Assembly (NCBI RefSeq): GCF_028743515.2
Contig: NZ_CP117969.2
Span: 2,513,501-2,577,500, forward strand
Reading direction: 5' to 3'
Source of the DNA: Imtechella halotolerans
GTDB lineage: Bacteria > Bacteroidota > Bacteroidia > Flavobacteriales > Flavobacteriaceae
DNA: 64,000 bases
Notes under the pieces: generated by a model
What the model saw: only the letters and a program-made list of their open reading frames with translations
Database searches by the model: none
Told to the model about the DNA's origin: nothing
Translations under genes and position numbers: made by a program
Shown here: piece after piece, positions 10,270 through 19,093 of the stretch
How positions within the stretch are numbered: the first letter of the stretch is position 1
Layout: the number at the start of each line of letters is the position of its first letter

Positions 10270-10290
10270 TAATATTTTTATGCTATAATA

Positions 10291-10318
10291 AAACCCTCGA
10301 TTTTTCGAGGGTTTTTCT
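10291..10318 (+). terminator. Rho-independent terminator after glnS
   Basis: The stem AAACCCTCGA (10291-10300) pairs with TCGAGGGTTT (10305-10314) around a TTTT loop and is followed by a T-rich tail. Confidence 0.85.
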
Positions 10319-10498
10319 TTATACCATAAGGGTTTTTAATTGTTTTTATAAATAATAATTTTTGTCAATAATAAAATGTTTTTCCATTGTGTTATCTTAT
10401 TAAAAATGACCTCTATATATAGGCTGTATTTAACAAAATATAAATTGACATAAGATTATATCATTAATGCTTTGAAGTCTTCTCAGGACGTCTTAAAA

Positions 10499-11428
10499 CT
10501 ACTTTTTATCTTTTTCTTGTGCTTCTTTTTGTTTTTTCATGGCTTCACCTATTTGATTGCTTGCCGTGAAGGATGCAACCATATTATTTAGCATGTCACT
10601 ACCTGCTTGAGGTGAATTTGGTAATAAAATGAGATTTGAATTAACATGTTCACCAATCGATTGTAAAGTATCATAATGTTGAGTTACAACAATTAAAGCG
10701 GATGCTTCTTGTGAATTAATTCCTACTTTATTTAAAACTTCTACAGATTCTTCCAATCCTCTTGCTATTTCTCTACGCTGGTCAGCAATCCCTTGTCCTT
10801 GTAATCGTTTGCTTTCAGCCTCTGCTTTTGCCTTTTCAACGATTAGAATACGGGCGGCATCTCCTTCAAATTGTGCCGCTATTTTTTCACGCTCTGAAGC
10901 ATTGATTCTATTCATTGCTGATTTTACTTGGGTGTCCGGATCAATGTCTGTCACTAATGTTTTTATGATATCAAATCCGTATTCAAGCATGGCATCTTGT
11001 AATTCACGTTTAACTGCTATTGCGATATCATCTTTCTTAACAAAAACATCATCTAGTTTCATTTTTGGTACTTCTGCACGTACTACATCGAATACATAGG
11101 ATGTAATTTGGTCATGAGGATATTCCAATCGGTAAATCGCATCATATGTTTTTTCTTTCAGTACAACATACTGGACGGATACTTTTAGTTTTACGAAAAC
11201 GTCATCAAGTGTTTTCGTTTCTACAACCACATCAAGCTGTTGAATTTTTAGGCTAATTCGTGCAGCAACTCTATCAATTAGGGGGATTTTTAGTTGTAAA
11301 CCTGAAAACCGTATGCTTTGAAATTTTCCAAAACGCTCTATAGATACTGCTGTTTGCTGCTTAACAGTAAAAAAAGTTCCCATAAGGACGAATAGTCCTA
11401 AAACAATTAGTAAAATAGTTTCAATCAT
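10499..11428 (-). CDS. SPFH domain (stomatin/band 7) membrane protein
   Basis: The product is 309 residues with one N-terminal membrane helix (residues about 3-20, IETILLIVLGLFVLMGTFF). An SPFH/band 7 domain follows (TAVSIERFGKF, then IPLIDRVAARISLKIQQLD), then an alanine- and glutamate-rich helical stretch (EREKIAAQFEGDAARI, AKAEAESKRLQGQG). The C-terminus is charged and lysine-rich. Such stomatin-like proteins (QmcA/HflKC relatives) form oligomeric scaffolds in the inner membrane and often work with membrane proteases. It appears monocistronic. A one-mismatch -7 box (TACCTTTC on the minus strand, 11455-11462) lies about 27 bases upstream. No NfeD partner gene is adjacent. Confidence 0.9.
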   Translation of the reverse strand: MIETILLIVLGLFVLMGTFFTVKQQTAVSIERFGKFQSIRFSGLQLKIPLIDRVAARISLKIQQLDVVVETKTLDDVFVKLKVSVQYVVLKEKTYDAIYRLEYPHDQITSYVFDVVRAEVPKMKLDDVFVKKDDIAIAVKRELQDAMLEYGFDIIKTLVTDIDPDTQVKSAMNRINASEREKIAAQFEGDAARILIVEKAKAEAESKRLQGQGIADQRREIARGLEESVEVLNKVGINSQEASALIVVTQHYDTLQSIGEHVNSNLILLPNSPQAGSDMLNNMVASFTASNQIGEAMKKQKEAQEKDKK

Positions 11429-11765
11429 AATGATTTTAAATTTAGAATGATATGGAAAGGTACGAAAAAAAGGGCCTAATCCAATGTGAATAAGAGATTG
11501 TAGTGTTTATTGGTTTTTATAAATTTTGGACTGAGTATGATTTGTTTCACGTGTGAATTATAAATTCTCTATAAACTTATCATTTACAATTATAGCTTTG
11601 TTCTTAGAGTGCTTCTGTTTTAATATAGAGTACTATAATTATGCACTTTTTTCTAGGGTTGTCAGTCATTGATTAAGGTTAGTTTTAAGGGGCACTATTT
11701 GATTATTTTTATTTTAAACTGACTTTGGTATCTAAAAGCGTAAAAGCCGCTTTTAGCGGCTTTAT
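11429..11765. other. Intergenic gap between SPFH gene and gltX
   Basis: This AT-rich gap of 337 bases holds the probable SPFH gene promoter at its left end and the gltX terminator at its right end. At 11543-11553 there is an 11-base half match to parS (TGTTTCACGTG) without the second half. I see no gene in it. Confidence 0.5.
11743..11763 (-). terminator. Rho-independent terminator after gltX
   Basis: AAAGCCGCT (11743-11751) pairs with AGCGGCTTT (11755-11763) over a TTT loop, just past the gltX stop codon. On the minus strand the hairpin is followed by a T-rich run. Confidence 0.75.
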
Positions 11766-13292
11766 TTATATTGTTTTTATGGCATTTTGTATGCGATTAA
11801 TTGTTTCTTCTTTTCCTATGGATTCCATAATATCAAAAATATGGGGTCCTTTTAGTTCTCCAACTAAAGCTAATCGTAATGGTGCCATTATTTGTCCAAA
11901 TGCATAATTATTATCTGCAATCCAATTCTTAACAATTGATTCTGTTGTACTGCTTTCAAAGCTATCGCAATTGTTAAGTATTGTTTGTAGGTCTGTCATT
12001 AATACCGCTGTGTTTTCTTTCCATTGTTTTCCTACAGCTTTTGGGTCATAGGTGGTTGGAGCTTGAAAAAAGTAGGAGCTCAATTCCCAAAAGTCCGAAA
12101 CAAATACGGCCCTTTCTTTTATTAGGGAAATAATCCTAGCTAGTTTTTCGGTATCAATTTGTATATTTTTATCCTTTACTATTTTCTGGTACTCTTGAGC
12201 TAATACCATATTGTCACGCTTTTGCATGTATTGTTGGTTGAACCATTTTATTTTATCTGGATCAAATCTTGCTCCAGATTTATTGACTTTGTTAAGGTCA
12301 AATGCTTGCGTAAGTTCTTCGAGTGTAAATAGCTCTTGTTCTGTTCCAGGATTCCAGCCTAACAAAGCCAGAAAATTTACTAATGCTTCGGGGAAATAGC
12401 CATCATCTTTGTAGCCTTTAGAACTTGTGTTGCTGATTTTATCATTCCATTGTAATGGGAATACTGGAAATCCTAATTTATCGCCATCTCTTTTACTAAG
12501 TTTTCCATTTCCAATTGGCTTTAGTATAAGTGGGAGGTGTGCAAACTCTGGAACTTTCCAACCAAAAGCTTCATATAATTTGATGTGTAATGGTAGTGAT
12601 GGTAACCATTCTTCTCCTCGAATGACATGTGTGGTTTCCATAAGGTGATCATCTACAATGTTTGCCAAATGATAAGTTGGCATACCATCGCTTTTGAATA
12701 AGACTTTGTCATCCAATAAGGCGGGATTAAAATTTACCTCTCCTCTAATTAGATCTTGGGCTTGTATTAATGCATTGTCATTAGTACCATCATGCATGTT
12801 AAATCTAATGACATAATGATCTCCGTTAGCTATTTTAGTTTTTACTTCTTCCTTTGAAAGAGTGAAACTGTTATGTAATACTGAACGTACTTCCCAATTG
12901 TATGTAAAAGTTTTACCTTCTTTTTCAGCCTCTTTACGTAGGTTTTCTAAATTATCAGGTGAGTCAAATGCATAATATGCGAATCCATTAGAGACTAATT
13001 CATCCGCAAATTGTTTATATAAGTGTTTTCGCTCACTTTGTCTATACGGTCCAAAGAGTTCATTTTTTCCAACTGTTTCGTCCGGTGCTATACCTAGCCA
13101 TTCAAGAGAATTAAAAATGTATTCTTCTGCACCGGGAACAAATCTATTTTGGTCTGTGTCTTCTATTCGTAAATAGAAAGTTCCTCCATTTTTTTTTGCA
13201 AATAAATAATTAAATAGGGCCGTGCGAACTCCTCCAATATGTAATGGTCCGGTCGGGCTTGGTGCAAAACGAACACGTACTTTATTAGTCAT
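11766..13292 (-). CDS. gltX: Glutamyl-tRNA synthetase
   Basis: The 508-residue product charges tRNA-Glu. Its class I motif is RFAPSPTGPLHIGGVRTALF (HIGG at residues 18-21), and its KMSKS equivalent is KLSKRDG near residues 262-268. Motif RIEDTDQNRF, which binds the glutamate side, is also present. The length is normal. The ATG at 13292 is preceded on the minus strand by a TAACTTTG -7 box (13313-13320). The gene is divergent from the DUF4175 gene and ends in its own terminator. Confidence 0.97.
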   Translation of the reverse strand: MTNKVRVRFAPSPTGPLHIGGVRTALFNYLFAKKNGGTFYLRIEDTDQNRFVPGAEEYIFNSLEWLGIAPDETVGKNELFGPYRQSERKHLYKQFADELVSNGFAYYAFDSPDNLENLRKEAEKEGKTFTYNWEVRSVLHNSFTLSKEEVKTKIANGDHYVIRFNMHDGTNDNALIQAQDLIRGEVNFNPALLDDKVLFKSDGMPTYHLANIVDDHLMETTHVIRGEEWLPSLPLHIKLYEAFGWKVPEFAHLPLILKPIGNGKLSKRDGDKLGFPVFPLQWNDKISNTSSKGYKDDGYFPEALVNFLALLGWNPGTEQELFTLEELTQAFDLNKVNKSGARFDPDKIKWFNQQYMQKRDNMVLAQEYQKIVKDKNIQIDTEKLARIISLIKERAVFVSDFWELSSYFFQAPTTYDPKAVGKQWKENTAVLMTDLQTILNNCDSFESSTTESIVKNWIADNNYAFGQIMAPLRLALVGELKGPHIFDIMESIGKEETINRIQNAIKTI

Positions 13293-13312
13293 TTTATATG
13301 AATTTGTGTCAA

Positions 13313-13320
13313 CAAAGTTA
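13313..13320 (-). promoter_or_regulatory. -7 element of gltX promoter
   Basis: The minus strand reads TAACTTTG, matching TAnnTTTG, 20 bases before the gltX ATG. No clear -33 TTG is seen. Confidence 0.45.
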
Positions 13321-13328
13321 CAAGGTTT

Positions 13329-16300
13329 GTGTTAATGTCCGTGAAACATCTCGTTTTAAATTGTAATTTTAATAGCTTAAACCTAAACTTAAAAGTGGTG
13401 TTTCAGGAGATTCAACATAAGTTAGCACAATTTATCCGTAAATATTATTTGAACGAATTACTAAAGGGTTTGTTTATATATCTTTTTATTGGTTTATTTT
13501 ATCTTTTGATTACCCTTCTTATTGAATATTTTTTATGGTTGTCAGTTGCTGGAAGAACGGTGCTTTTTTGGCTTTTCATTGCTGTTGAAATCGGATTATT
13601 GTATCGATTTTTATTTATTCCAATTCTTAGATTGTTTGAATTTAAAAAGGGACTTTCAACAATGGAGGCCTCAATTCTAATTGGTAACTATTTTCCTGAA
13701 GTTCGGGATAAACTAGTCAATGTTTTCCAATTGGCATCTCAGCCTGATAAGGGCGAATTAGTGCTGGCCTCTATTGAACAAAAGTCTAGAGAATTGAGAG
13801 TTATACCTTTTCAACTAGCTGTCAGTTTTAAGCGTTCCTTACGCTACGCTCCATATGCAATTCTACCATTCTTTGTTGTTTTGTTTTCATTTGTGTTAGG
13901 TAAAGGTAATTGGGTTACGGAAAGTTATAAACGTGTTGTTGATTACAAGACTGCCTATGAAATTCCTTCTCCATTTCAAGTTAAATTATTAAATAATTCT
14001 TTACTAGTAGAAGAAGGTACTCCTTTCCTTTTGATGGTACAGACTGTTGGCAGTATGGTTCCTAATGAAGTTTCAGTGGTTTATGATGGGCAAGAGTATG
14101 TTATGCGAAAGGATGGTTTGGATACTTTTATGTTTGAATTTTCTAGCGTAAAAGAAAACATTTCTTTTTTTTTAAAATCCAATTCTTTTCAAAGCCCGTC
14201 CTATGAATTGGTGGTTTCTAGAATCCCTGTCTTAGAAGGATTCGAAATGCAATTAATTTATCCGCCTTATACTAAAAGGGGTAATGAAGTCATTAAGAAT
14301 ACGGGTAATGCCCTGGTCCCAGAAGGTACTTTTATTAATTGGAAGATACGTGGAACTCATACCAAGGATGTTTTATTTATTAGTACTGATAGTGTATTTA
14401 TGGATAAGGAATCTTCTTATTTCCATCATAAAAAGCAGGTATTTCAATCTTTGGATTATGGAATTACAACGAGTAATGATTCTTTTTTGTTTTATGAAAA
14501 TTTACGGTTTCAAATTAATGTAGTTAAAGATCAGTTCCCAGTTTTGAATTTATCATCTAAAATTGATTCTGTAGATAATCGGACATATTACTTTCATGGG
14601 GAATTAAGTGATGATTATGGCTTAAGTAAACTTGAATTATTTTATTATCCTACTGATAGACCCGATGCTGTTGAGATCCTTCAGTTACCTGTTGTAAATG
14701 ATTCTTATGATGTTTTTTTCTATACTTTTCCAGAAGAGATTAACTTAAGCAAAGGGGTTGTTTACGATTTTTATTTTCAAGTTACCGATAATGATGTTTT
14801 TCAAAATGGCAAGGTGACTAAAAGTAAAATTTTTACTTTTAAGGAACTTACCGATCTTGAAAATCAAAGGTCTTTGTTGAATCAACAAGAGGAATCACTG
14901 AAAGGGTTTGAAAAAGGTGTGGAATCTTTTAGAGAGCAGGAACTGATTTTGGATGAAATAAGGGATCAACAAAAGCAAGATCCAAGCCTTACATATCAGG
15001 ATAGAAAGAACATTGAGAATTTTTTTAAGCAGCAACAGTTCGAAGAACAAATGATGAATCGTTTCACCAATCAGCTTAAAGATAATTTAGCTAAACAACC
15101 CATAACTCCAGGAACTGAAGAGTTAAGAAGAAATCTTCAAGAAAGATTAGAAAGGCAACAGTTGGAGCTAGAAAGGAATGAAGAATTGTTGAAGCAACTT
15201 GAAGAACTGTCTAAAAAGCTGGATAAAGAGGAGCTTCAAGAGCGCATGGATCAGTTAGCTAAACAGCGTAGTTCTAGTCAACGTAATTTAGAGCAATTAC
15301 TGGAATTAACTAAACGCATGTATGTTTCGCAGAGAATGAATCAGATAAAGGAAAGTTTGACTTCAATTTCTGAAAGACAATCCAGTTTGTCTCAAATGGA
15401 TAGTGTTCAAGTTGGGATTGAAAATCAACGAGAAATCAATACTGAATTCAATGATGTGAAGTCTGAAATCAATACTTTAAGAAAGGAAAATTCAAAATTG
15501 ATTAAACCTTTAGAAATTCCATTTACTGATAAGTTAGAACAACAAATTAGTCGTGATCAGGAAGAAGTGCTAGATAGACTTAAGAATCCGCCTAGTAATA
15601 GTGAAACTTATAAATCTGCTAAACAAAAACAAAACTCTATAGCCCAGAAATTAAACCAAATGGCTGAAGCATTTCAAAATACCATGATGCAAGGATCAGA
15701 GGAACAGTTACAGGAGGACATTCAATCTTTAAGGCAAATTTTAGACAATCTATTAGTATTTTCTTTTGAGAATGAGAAGTTGGTTTCTTCTTTTTCTGGA
15801 ATGAGCAATAAGAACCCGTTGTTTTCTAAATTTCTTACTCGACAAGGAGATTTGAAGGTGATGTTCCAACATGTAGATGACAGTCTTTTTTCATTATCTC
15901 TTAGACGTCCAGAATTGTCAGAGAACATTAATAAGGAAATATCGGATGTCCATTATAATATTGATAAATCCTTAGAACGGCTGTCTGATAATAACGTGTA
16001 TCAAGCTGTAGCCAATCAACAGTATGCTATGACTGCAACAAATAATCTTGCAGAATTTTTAAGTGATGTTTTAAGTAACTTACAGATGCAATTGAATCCT
16101 TCTTCTGGCAAAGGAGAGGGTGAAGGGAAAGGTTTTCAACTTCCTGACATTATTCAATCTCAAGAAGAGCTGGCTAAACAATTAGGCAAAGAAGTCTCTG
16201 AACGCATAAAGCGTGAACAAGAACAAGGTAAAGTCAATGGCCTTTCTGATCAATTTTCTGAGGATAGTAGCGAACAATTATATCGTATTTTTAAGCAACA

Positions 16301-16679
16301 ACAAGAATTAAGGAATGAGTTAGAAAAGCAAATAAGAAATTTAAAAGGCGATGACAAAAAGAACGCTATAAGCCTTGCTCGAGAAATGGAATTTATCGAA
16401 AATCAATTATTGGATAAAGGAGCTACTGAGGCTATTTTAAAGCGGATGGAACGTTTGAATCACCAGTTGTTGAAATTGGAAAATGCTTCATTTGAGCAGG
16501 GGCAAGATGAGCTTAGAGAAAGCCGATCAAATGAAATGATAATTAATGCTCGTTCGGTAAAGCCTGTAATGAGGGCTGAAGATTATTTTAAGCAGCTTGA
16601 AATATTAAATAGACAAGTATTACCTTTGCGGTCAAATTATAAAGAAAGAGTAAAGAACTATTTTCGAAGCGATGATTAA
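13329..16679 (+). CDS. DUF4175 family membrane protein with long coiled-coil region
   Basis: The product is up to 1116 residues. It has hydrophobic helices near residues 45-71, 78-100 and 176-194, then a periplasm-like beta-rich part to about residue 500. A very long Gln/Glu/Lys-rich helical region follows (about 520-830 and 950-1050). This matches the DUF4175 family, which is widespread in Bacteroidota and of unknown function. The annotated left end is a GTG at 13329; an ATG lies at 13335 and in-frame GTG codons at 13395 and 13398. The conserved part begins FQEIQHKLAQFIRKYY right after the last of these, so the true start may be there. The 3' end overlaps ybeY by 8 bases, implying coupled translation. 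Confidence 0.88.
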   Translation: MLMSVKHLVLNCNFNSLNLNLKVVFQEIQHKLAQFIRKYYLNELLKGLFIYLFIGLFYLLITLLIEYFLWLSVAGRTVLFWLFIAVEIGLLYRFLFIPILRLFEFKKGLSTMEASILIGNYFPEVRDKLVNVFQLASQPDKGELVLASIEQKSRELRVIPFQLAVSFKRSLRYAPYAILPFFVVLFSFVLGKGNWVTESYKRVVDYKTAYEIPSPFQVKLLNNSLLVEEGTPFLLMVQTVGSMVPNEVSVVYDGQEYVMRKDGLDTFMFEFSSVKENISFFLKSNSFQSPSYELVVSRIPVLEGFEMQLIYPPYTKRGNEVIKNTGNALVPEGTFINWKIRGTHTKDVLFISTDSVFMDKESSYFHHKKQVFQSLDYGITTSNDSFLFYENLRFQINVVKDQFPVLNLSSKIDSVDNRTYYFHGELSDDYGLSKLELFYYPTDRPDAVEILQLPVVNDSYDVFFYTFPEEINLSKGVVYDFYFQVTDNDVFQNGKVTKSKIFTFKELTDLENQRSLLNQQEESLKGFEKGVESFREQELILDEIRDQQKQDPSLTYQDRKNIENFFKQQQFEEQMMNRFTNQLKDNLAKQPITPGTEELRRNLQERLERQQLELERNEELLKQLEELSKKLDKEELQERMDQLAKQRSSSQRNLEQLLELTKRMYVSQRMNQIKESLTSISERQSSLSQMDSVQVGIENQREINTEFNDVKSEINTLRKENSKLIKPLEIPFTDKLEQQISRDQEEVLDRLKNPPSNSETYKSAKQKQNSIAQKLNQMAEAFQNTMMQGSEEQLQEDIQSLRQILDNLLVFSFENEKLVSSFSGMSNKNPLFSKFLTRQGDLKVMFQHVDDSLFSLSLRRPELSENINKEISDVHYNIDKSLERLSDNNVYQAVANQQYAMTATNNLAEFLSDVLSNLQMQLNPSSGKGEGEGKGFQLPDIIQSQEELAKQLGKEVSERIKREQEQGKVNGLSDQFSEDSSEQLYRIFKQQQELRNELEKQIRNLKGDDKKNAISLAREMEFIENQLLDKGATEAILKRMERLNHQLLKLENASFEQGQDELRESRSNEMIINARSVKPVMRAEDYFKQLEILNRQVLPLRSNYKERVKNYFRSDD

Positions 16680-17091
16680 TTTCTTTTATGAGACCGATTT
16701 TATTTTGAATAACGAGGAACGTTATTCTTCTTGGGCAGCTCAAGTTGTTACTTCTGAGTCTTGTTCTGTAGGTGAGATAAATTATATTTTTTGCAATGAT
16801 GAATATCTACATAAAATAAATTTGGATTATCTCCAGCATGATGATTATACTGACATCATCAGTTTTGATTATTCAGAAGGCTCATTATTGCATGGGGATA
16901 TTTATATATCTATAGAACGTGTATTGGACAACTCCAAGACCTTTAATGTGTCATTTGATGATGAATTATTGCGCGTAATGGCACATGGACTGCTTCACTA
17001 TTGTGGATTTAAGGATAAGAGTAATTCAGAGAGTATAATAATGAGGGACAAGGAAGAGGAAAAAATCGCTCTGTTCCACGTGAAACAATAA
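16672..17091 (+). CDS. ybeY: Endoribonuclease YbeY (16S rRNA maturation)
   Basis: The 139-residue product is a YbeY metalloprotein that helps mature and quality-check 16S rRNA. It carries VMAHGLLHYCGFKDKS with metal-binding His104 and His108. The third histidine of the classical H-x3-H-x5-H motif is replaced here by lysine, as in other Bacteroidota homologues I know of. The start overlaps the DUF4175 stop by 8 bases. The last codons (FHVKQ-stop) are themselves a perfect parS sequence (17072-17087), so a chromosome-partition site is embedded in the coding end. The downstream neighbour is mnmG. Confidence 0.92.
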   Translation: MINFFYETDFILNNEERYSSWAAQVVTSESCSVGEINYIFCNDEYLHKINLDYLQHDDYTDIISFDYSEGSLLHGDIYISIERVLDNSKTFNVSFDDELLRVMAHGLLHYCGFKDKSNSESIIMRDKEEEKIALFHVKQ

Positions 17092-17153
17092 CTGTATTTT
17101 ATACATGTTCCACGTGAAACATTACTTGATTTTGTTTTGTTCCACGTGAAACA
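17072..17153 (+). other. Cluster of three perfect parS centromere sites
   Basis: The 16-mer TGTTCCACGTGAAACA occurs at 17072-17087, 17106-17121 and 17138-17153, with starts 34 and 32 bases apart. It is identical to the parS site bound by ParB (Spo0J) in Bacillus and conserved across most bacteria. The first copy is inside the ybeY 3' end and the other two are in the ybeY-mnmG gap. ParB nucleates here to segregate the chromosome origin region. Confidence 0.92.
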
Positions 17154-17167
17154 TATTCTTGATAAGT

Positions 17168-19039
17168 ATGTTTGATAAAGAGTATGATGTTATAGTGGTA
17201 GGTGCTGGACATGCGGGTTCAGAAGCCGCCGCCGCCGCCGCCAATATGGGGGCTAAAACCTTATTGGTTACAATGAACCTTCAAAACATTGCGCAAATGT
17301 CTTGTAATCCTGCCATGGGTGGTATTGCTAAAGGACAAATTGTTCGTGAAATTGATGCGCTTGGTGGATATAGTGGAATAATCACTGATAAGACTGCTAT
17401 TCAATTTAAGATGTTAAATAAATCAAAGGGTCCTGCAATGTGGAGTCCGCGGGCGCAAAGTGATCGTATGAGATTTGCTGAGGAATGGCGTTTGATGTTA
17501 GAGCGCACTTCGAATCTTGATTTTTACCAAGAAATGGTTTCTGGATTGATAGTTGAGCAAGGTAAAATTATAGGAGTTAAAACCTCATTAGGTGTTTCTA
17601 TTTATGGAAGGGCTGTTGTGTTAACTAATGGAACTTTCTTGAATGGATTGATTCATATTGGTGAAAAACAGTTTGGTGGAGGTAGAGCTGGGGAAAAGGC
17701 GGCTACAGGTATTACAGAAGATTTGGTTGCTTTAGGTTTTGAATCTGGAAGAATGAAGACTGGGACACCCCCAAGGGTGGATGGAAGGTCTTTAGATTAC
17801 TCTAAGATGGTGGTTCAGCCTGGCGATGATAATCCTGAGAAATTTTCTTACTCCTCTTTAACTAAGCCATTGTCTGTTCAACGTGATTGTTATATGACAT
17901 ATACAAGTTTGACTGTTCATGAGTTGTTAAGAGAAGGTTTTGATCGTTCGCCCATGTTTAATGGTTCTATTAAAAGCACGGGTCCTAGGTATTGCCCTTC
18001 TATCGAAGATAAAATTAATCGCTTTGCAGATAAAGATCGGCATCAGTTATTTGTTGAGCCTGAGGGTTGGAATACTGTTGAAGTGTATGTTAATGGTTTT
18101 TCTACATCATTACCTGAAGAAGTCCAATTTAGAGCATTGCGTTCAGTTGCCGGTTTTGAAAGTGTTAAGTTCTTTAGGCCAGGTTACGCTATAGAATATG
18201 ATTATTTTCCACCTACTCAATTAAAACATACTTTAGAAACTAAATTGGTTTCTGGTTTGTTCTTTGCGGGACAGATTAACGGTACTACTGGTTATGAAGA
18301 AGCCGCTGCTCAAGGGTTAATGGCTGGGATTAATGCTGCTCTTAAAGTACAGGAGAGAGATTCTTTTGTTTTAAAGAGAAATGAAGCTTATATAGGTGTA
18401 TTAATTGATGATTTGATTACTAAGGGTACAGAAGAACCTTATCGCATGTTTACTTCTAGGGCCGAATACCGAACATTATTAAGGCAGGATAATGCAGATA
18501 TAAGATTGACGCCTAAGTCTTATGAAATAGGTCTAGCACAACAAGATCGTATGGACCGTATGGAAGAGAAGTTAGCCAAAGCTAGTGCATTTGTAGAATT
18601 TTTTAAAGAAACTAGTGTTAAACCTGAAGAAGCTAATCCAGTTTTGGAAAGTTTGGGGTCTTCCCCTATGAAACAGTCGGATAAGATGTTTAAGGTTTTT
18701 GCAAGACCCAATATCACTTTAGATCATATGAAATCTTTTTCGGGGGTAATGGAATATATAGAGGAAAAGGAATTAGATCGTGAAATCTTGGAACAAACGG
18801 AGATTGAAGTTAAATATTCAGGATATATTGAAAAAGAAAGAAACAATGCAGATAAATTGAATAAATTAGAGGATATTAGAATACCTGAAAGGTTTGATTA
18901 CGATAAACTTAAGTCATTGTCTTTTGAGGCACGTGAAAAACTCAAAAAGATTAGGCCAACAACATTGTCGCAAGCCTCACGAATAAGTGGAGTATCTCCC
19001 TCGGATATTAGCATTCTTTTGGTATATATGGGGCGATAA
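17168..19039 (+). CDS. mnmG: tRNA uridine-5-carboxymethylaminomethyl modification enzyme MnmG (GidA)
   Basis: The 623-residue FAD protein works with MnmE to modify wobble uridine-34 of certain tRNAs. The N-terminal dinucleotide-binding motif VVGAGHAGSEAA is at residues 10-21. Family motifs TGTPPRVDGRSLDY and NGTTGYEEAAAQG, plus a C-terminal helical MnmE-binding domain, are present. I chose the ATG at 17168 over an in-frame TTG at 17159 because the conserved MFDKEYDVIVVG starts there. A run of six GCC codons (AAAAAA, about residues 20-25) stands out in this AT-rich genome. Perfect parS sites lie just upstream and a near-perfect one just downstream. gidA is origin-linked in many bacteria. Confidence 0.97.
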   Translation: MFDKEYDVIVVGAGHAGSEAAAAAANMGAKTLLVTMNLQNIAQMSCNPAMGGIAKGQIVREIDALGGYSGIITDKTAIQFKMLNKSKGPAMWSPRAQSDRMRFAEEWRLMLERTSNLDFYQEMVSGLIVEQGKIIGVKTSLGVSIYGRAVVLTNGTFLNGLIHIGEKQFGGGRAGEKAATGITEDLVALGFESGRMKTGTPPRVDGRSLDYSKMVVQPGDDNPEKFSYSSLTKPLSVQRDCYMTYTSLTVHELLREGFDRSPMFNGSIKSTGPRYCPSIEDKINRFADKDRHQLFVEPEGWNTVEVYVNGFSTSLPEEVQFRALRSVAGFESVKFFRPGYAIEYDYFPPTQLKHTLETKLVSGLFFAGQINGTTGYEEAAAQGLMAGINAALKVQERDSFVLKRNEAYIGVLIDDLITKGTEEPYRMFTSRAEYRTLLRQDNADIRLTPKSYEIGLAQQDRMDRMEEKLAKASAFVEFFKETSVKPEEANPVLESLGSSPMKQSDKMFKVFARPNITLDHMKSFSGVMEYIEEKELDREILEQTEIEVKYSGYIEKERNNADKLNKLEDIRIPERFDYDKLKSLSFEAREKLKKIRPTTLSQASRISGVSPSDISILLVYMGR

Positions 19040-19043
19040 CCTC

Positions 19044-19059
19044 CGTTCCACGTGAAACA
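19044..19059 (+). other. Fourth parS site, one mismatch
   Basis: CGTTCCACGTGAAACA differs from the perfect 16-mer only in the first base. It lies 4 bases after the mnmG stop codon. Confidence 0.8.
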
Positions 19060-19065
19060 TATATT

Positions 19066-19093
19066 AAAATGCCTTGTAATTCAAGGCATTTTT
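19066..19093 (+). terminator. Rho-independent terminator after mnmG
   Basis: AAATGCCTTG (19067-19076) pairs with CAAGGCATTT (19082-19091) and is followed by more T residues. Confidence 0.85.

Noticed and set aside
11543-11558. parS-like TGTTTCACGTGTGAAT
   Set aside because: Only the first half fits parS; the second half has several mismatches.
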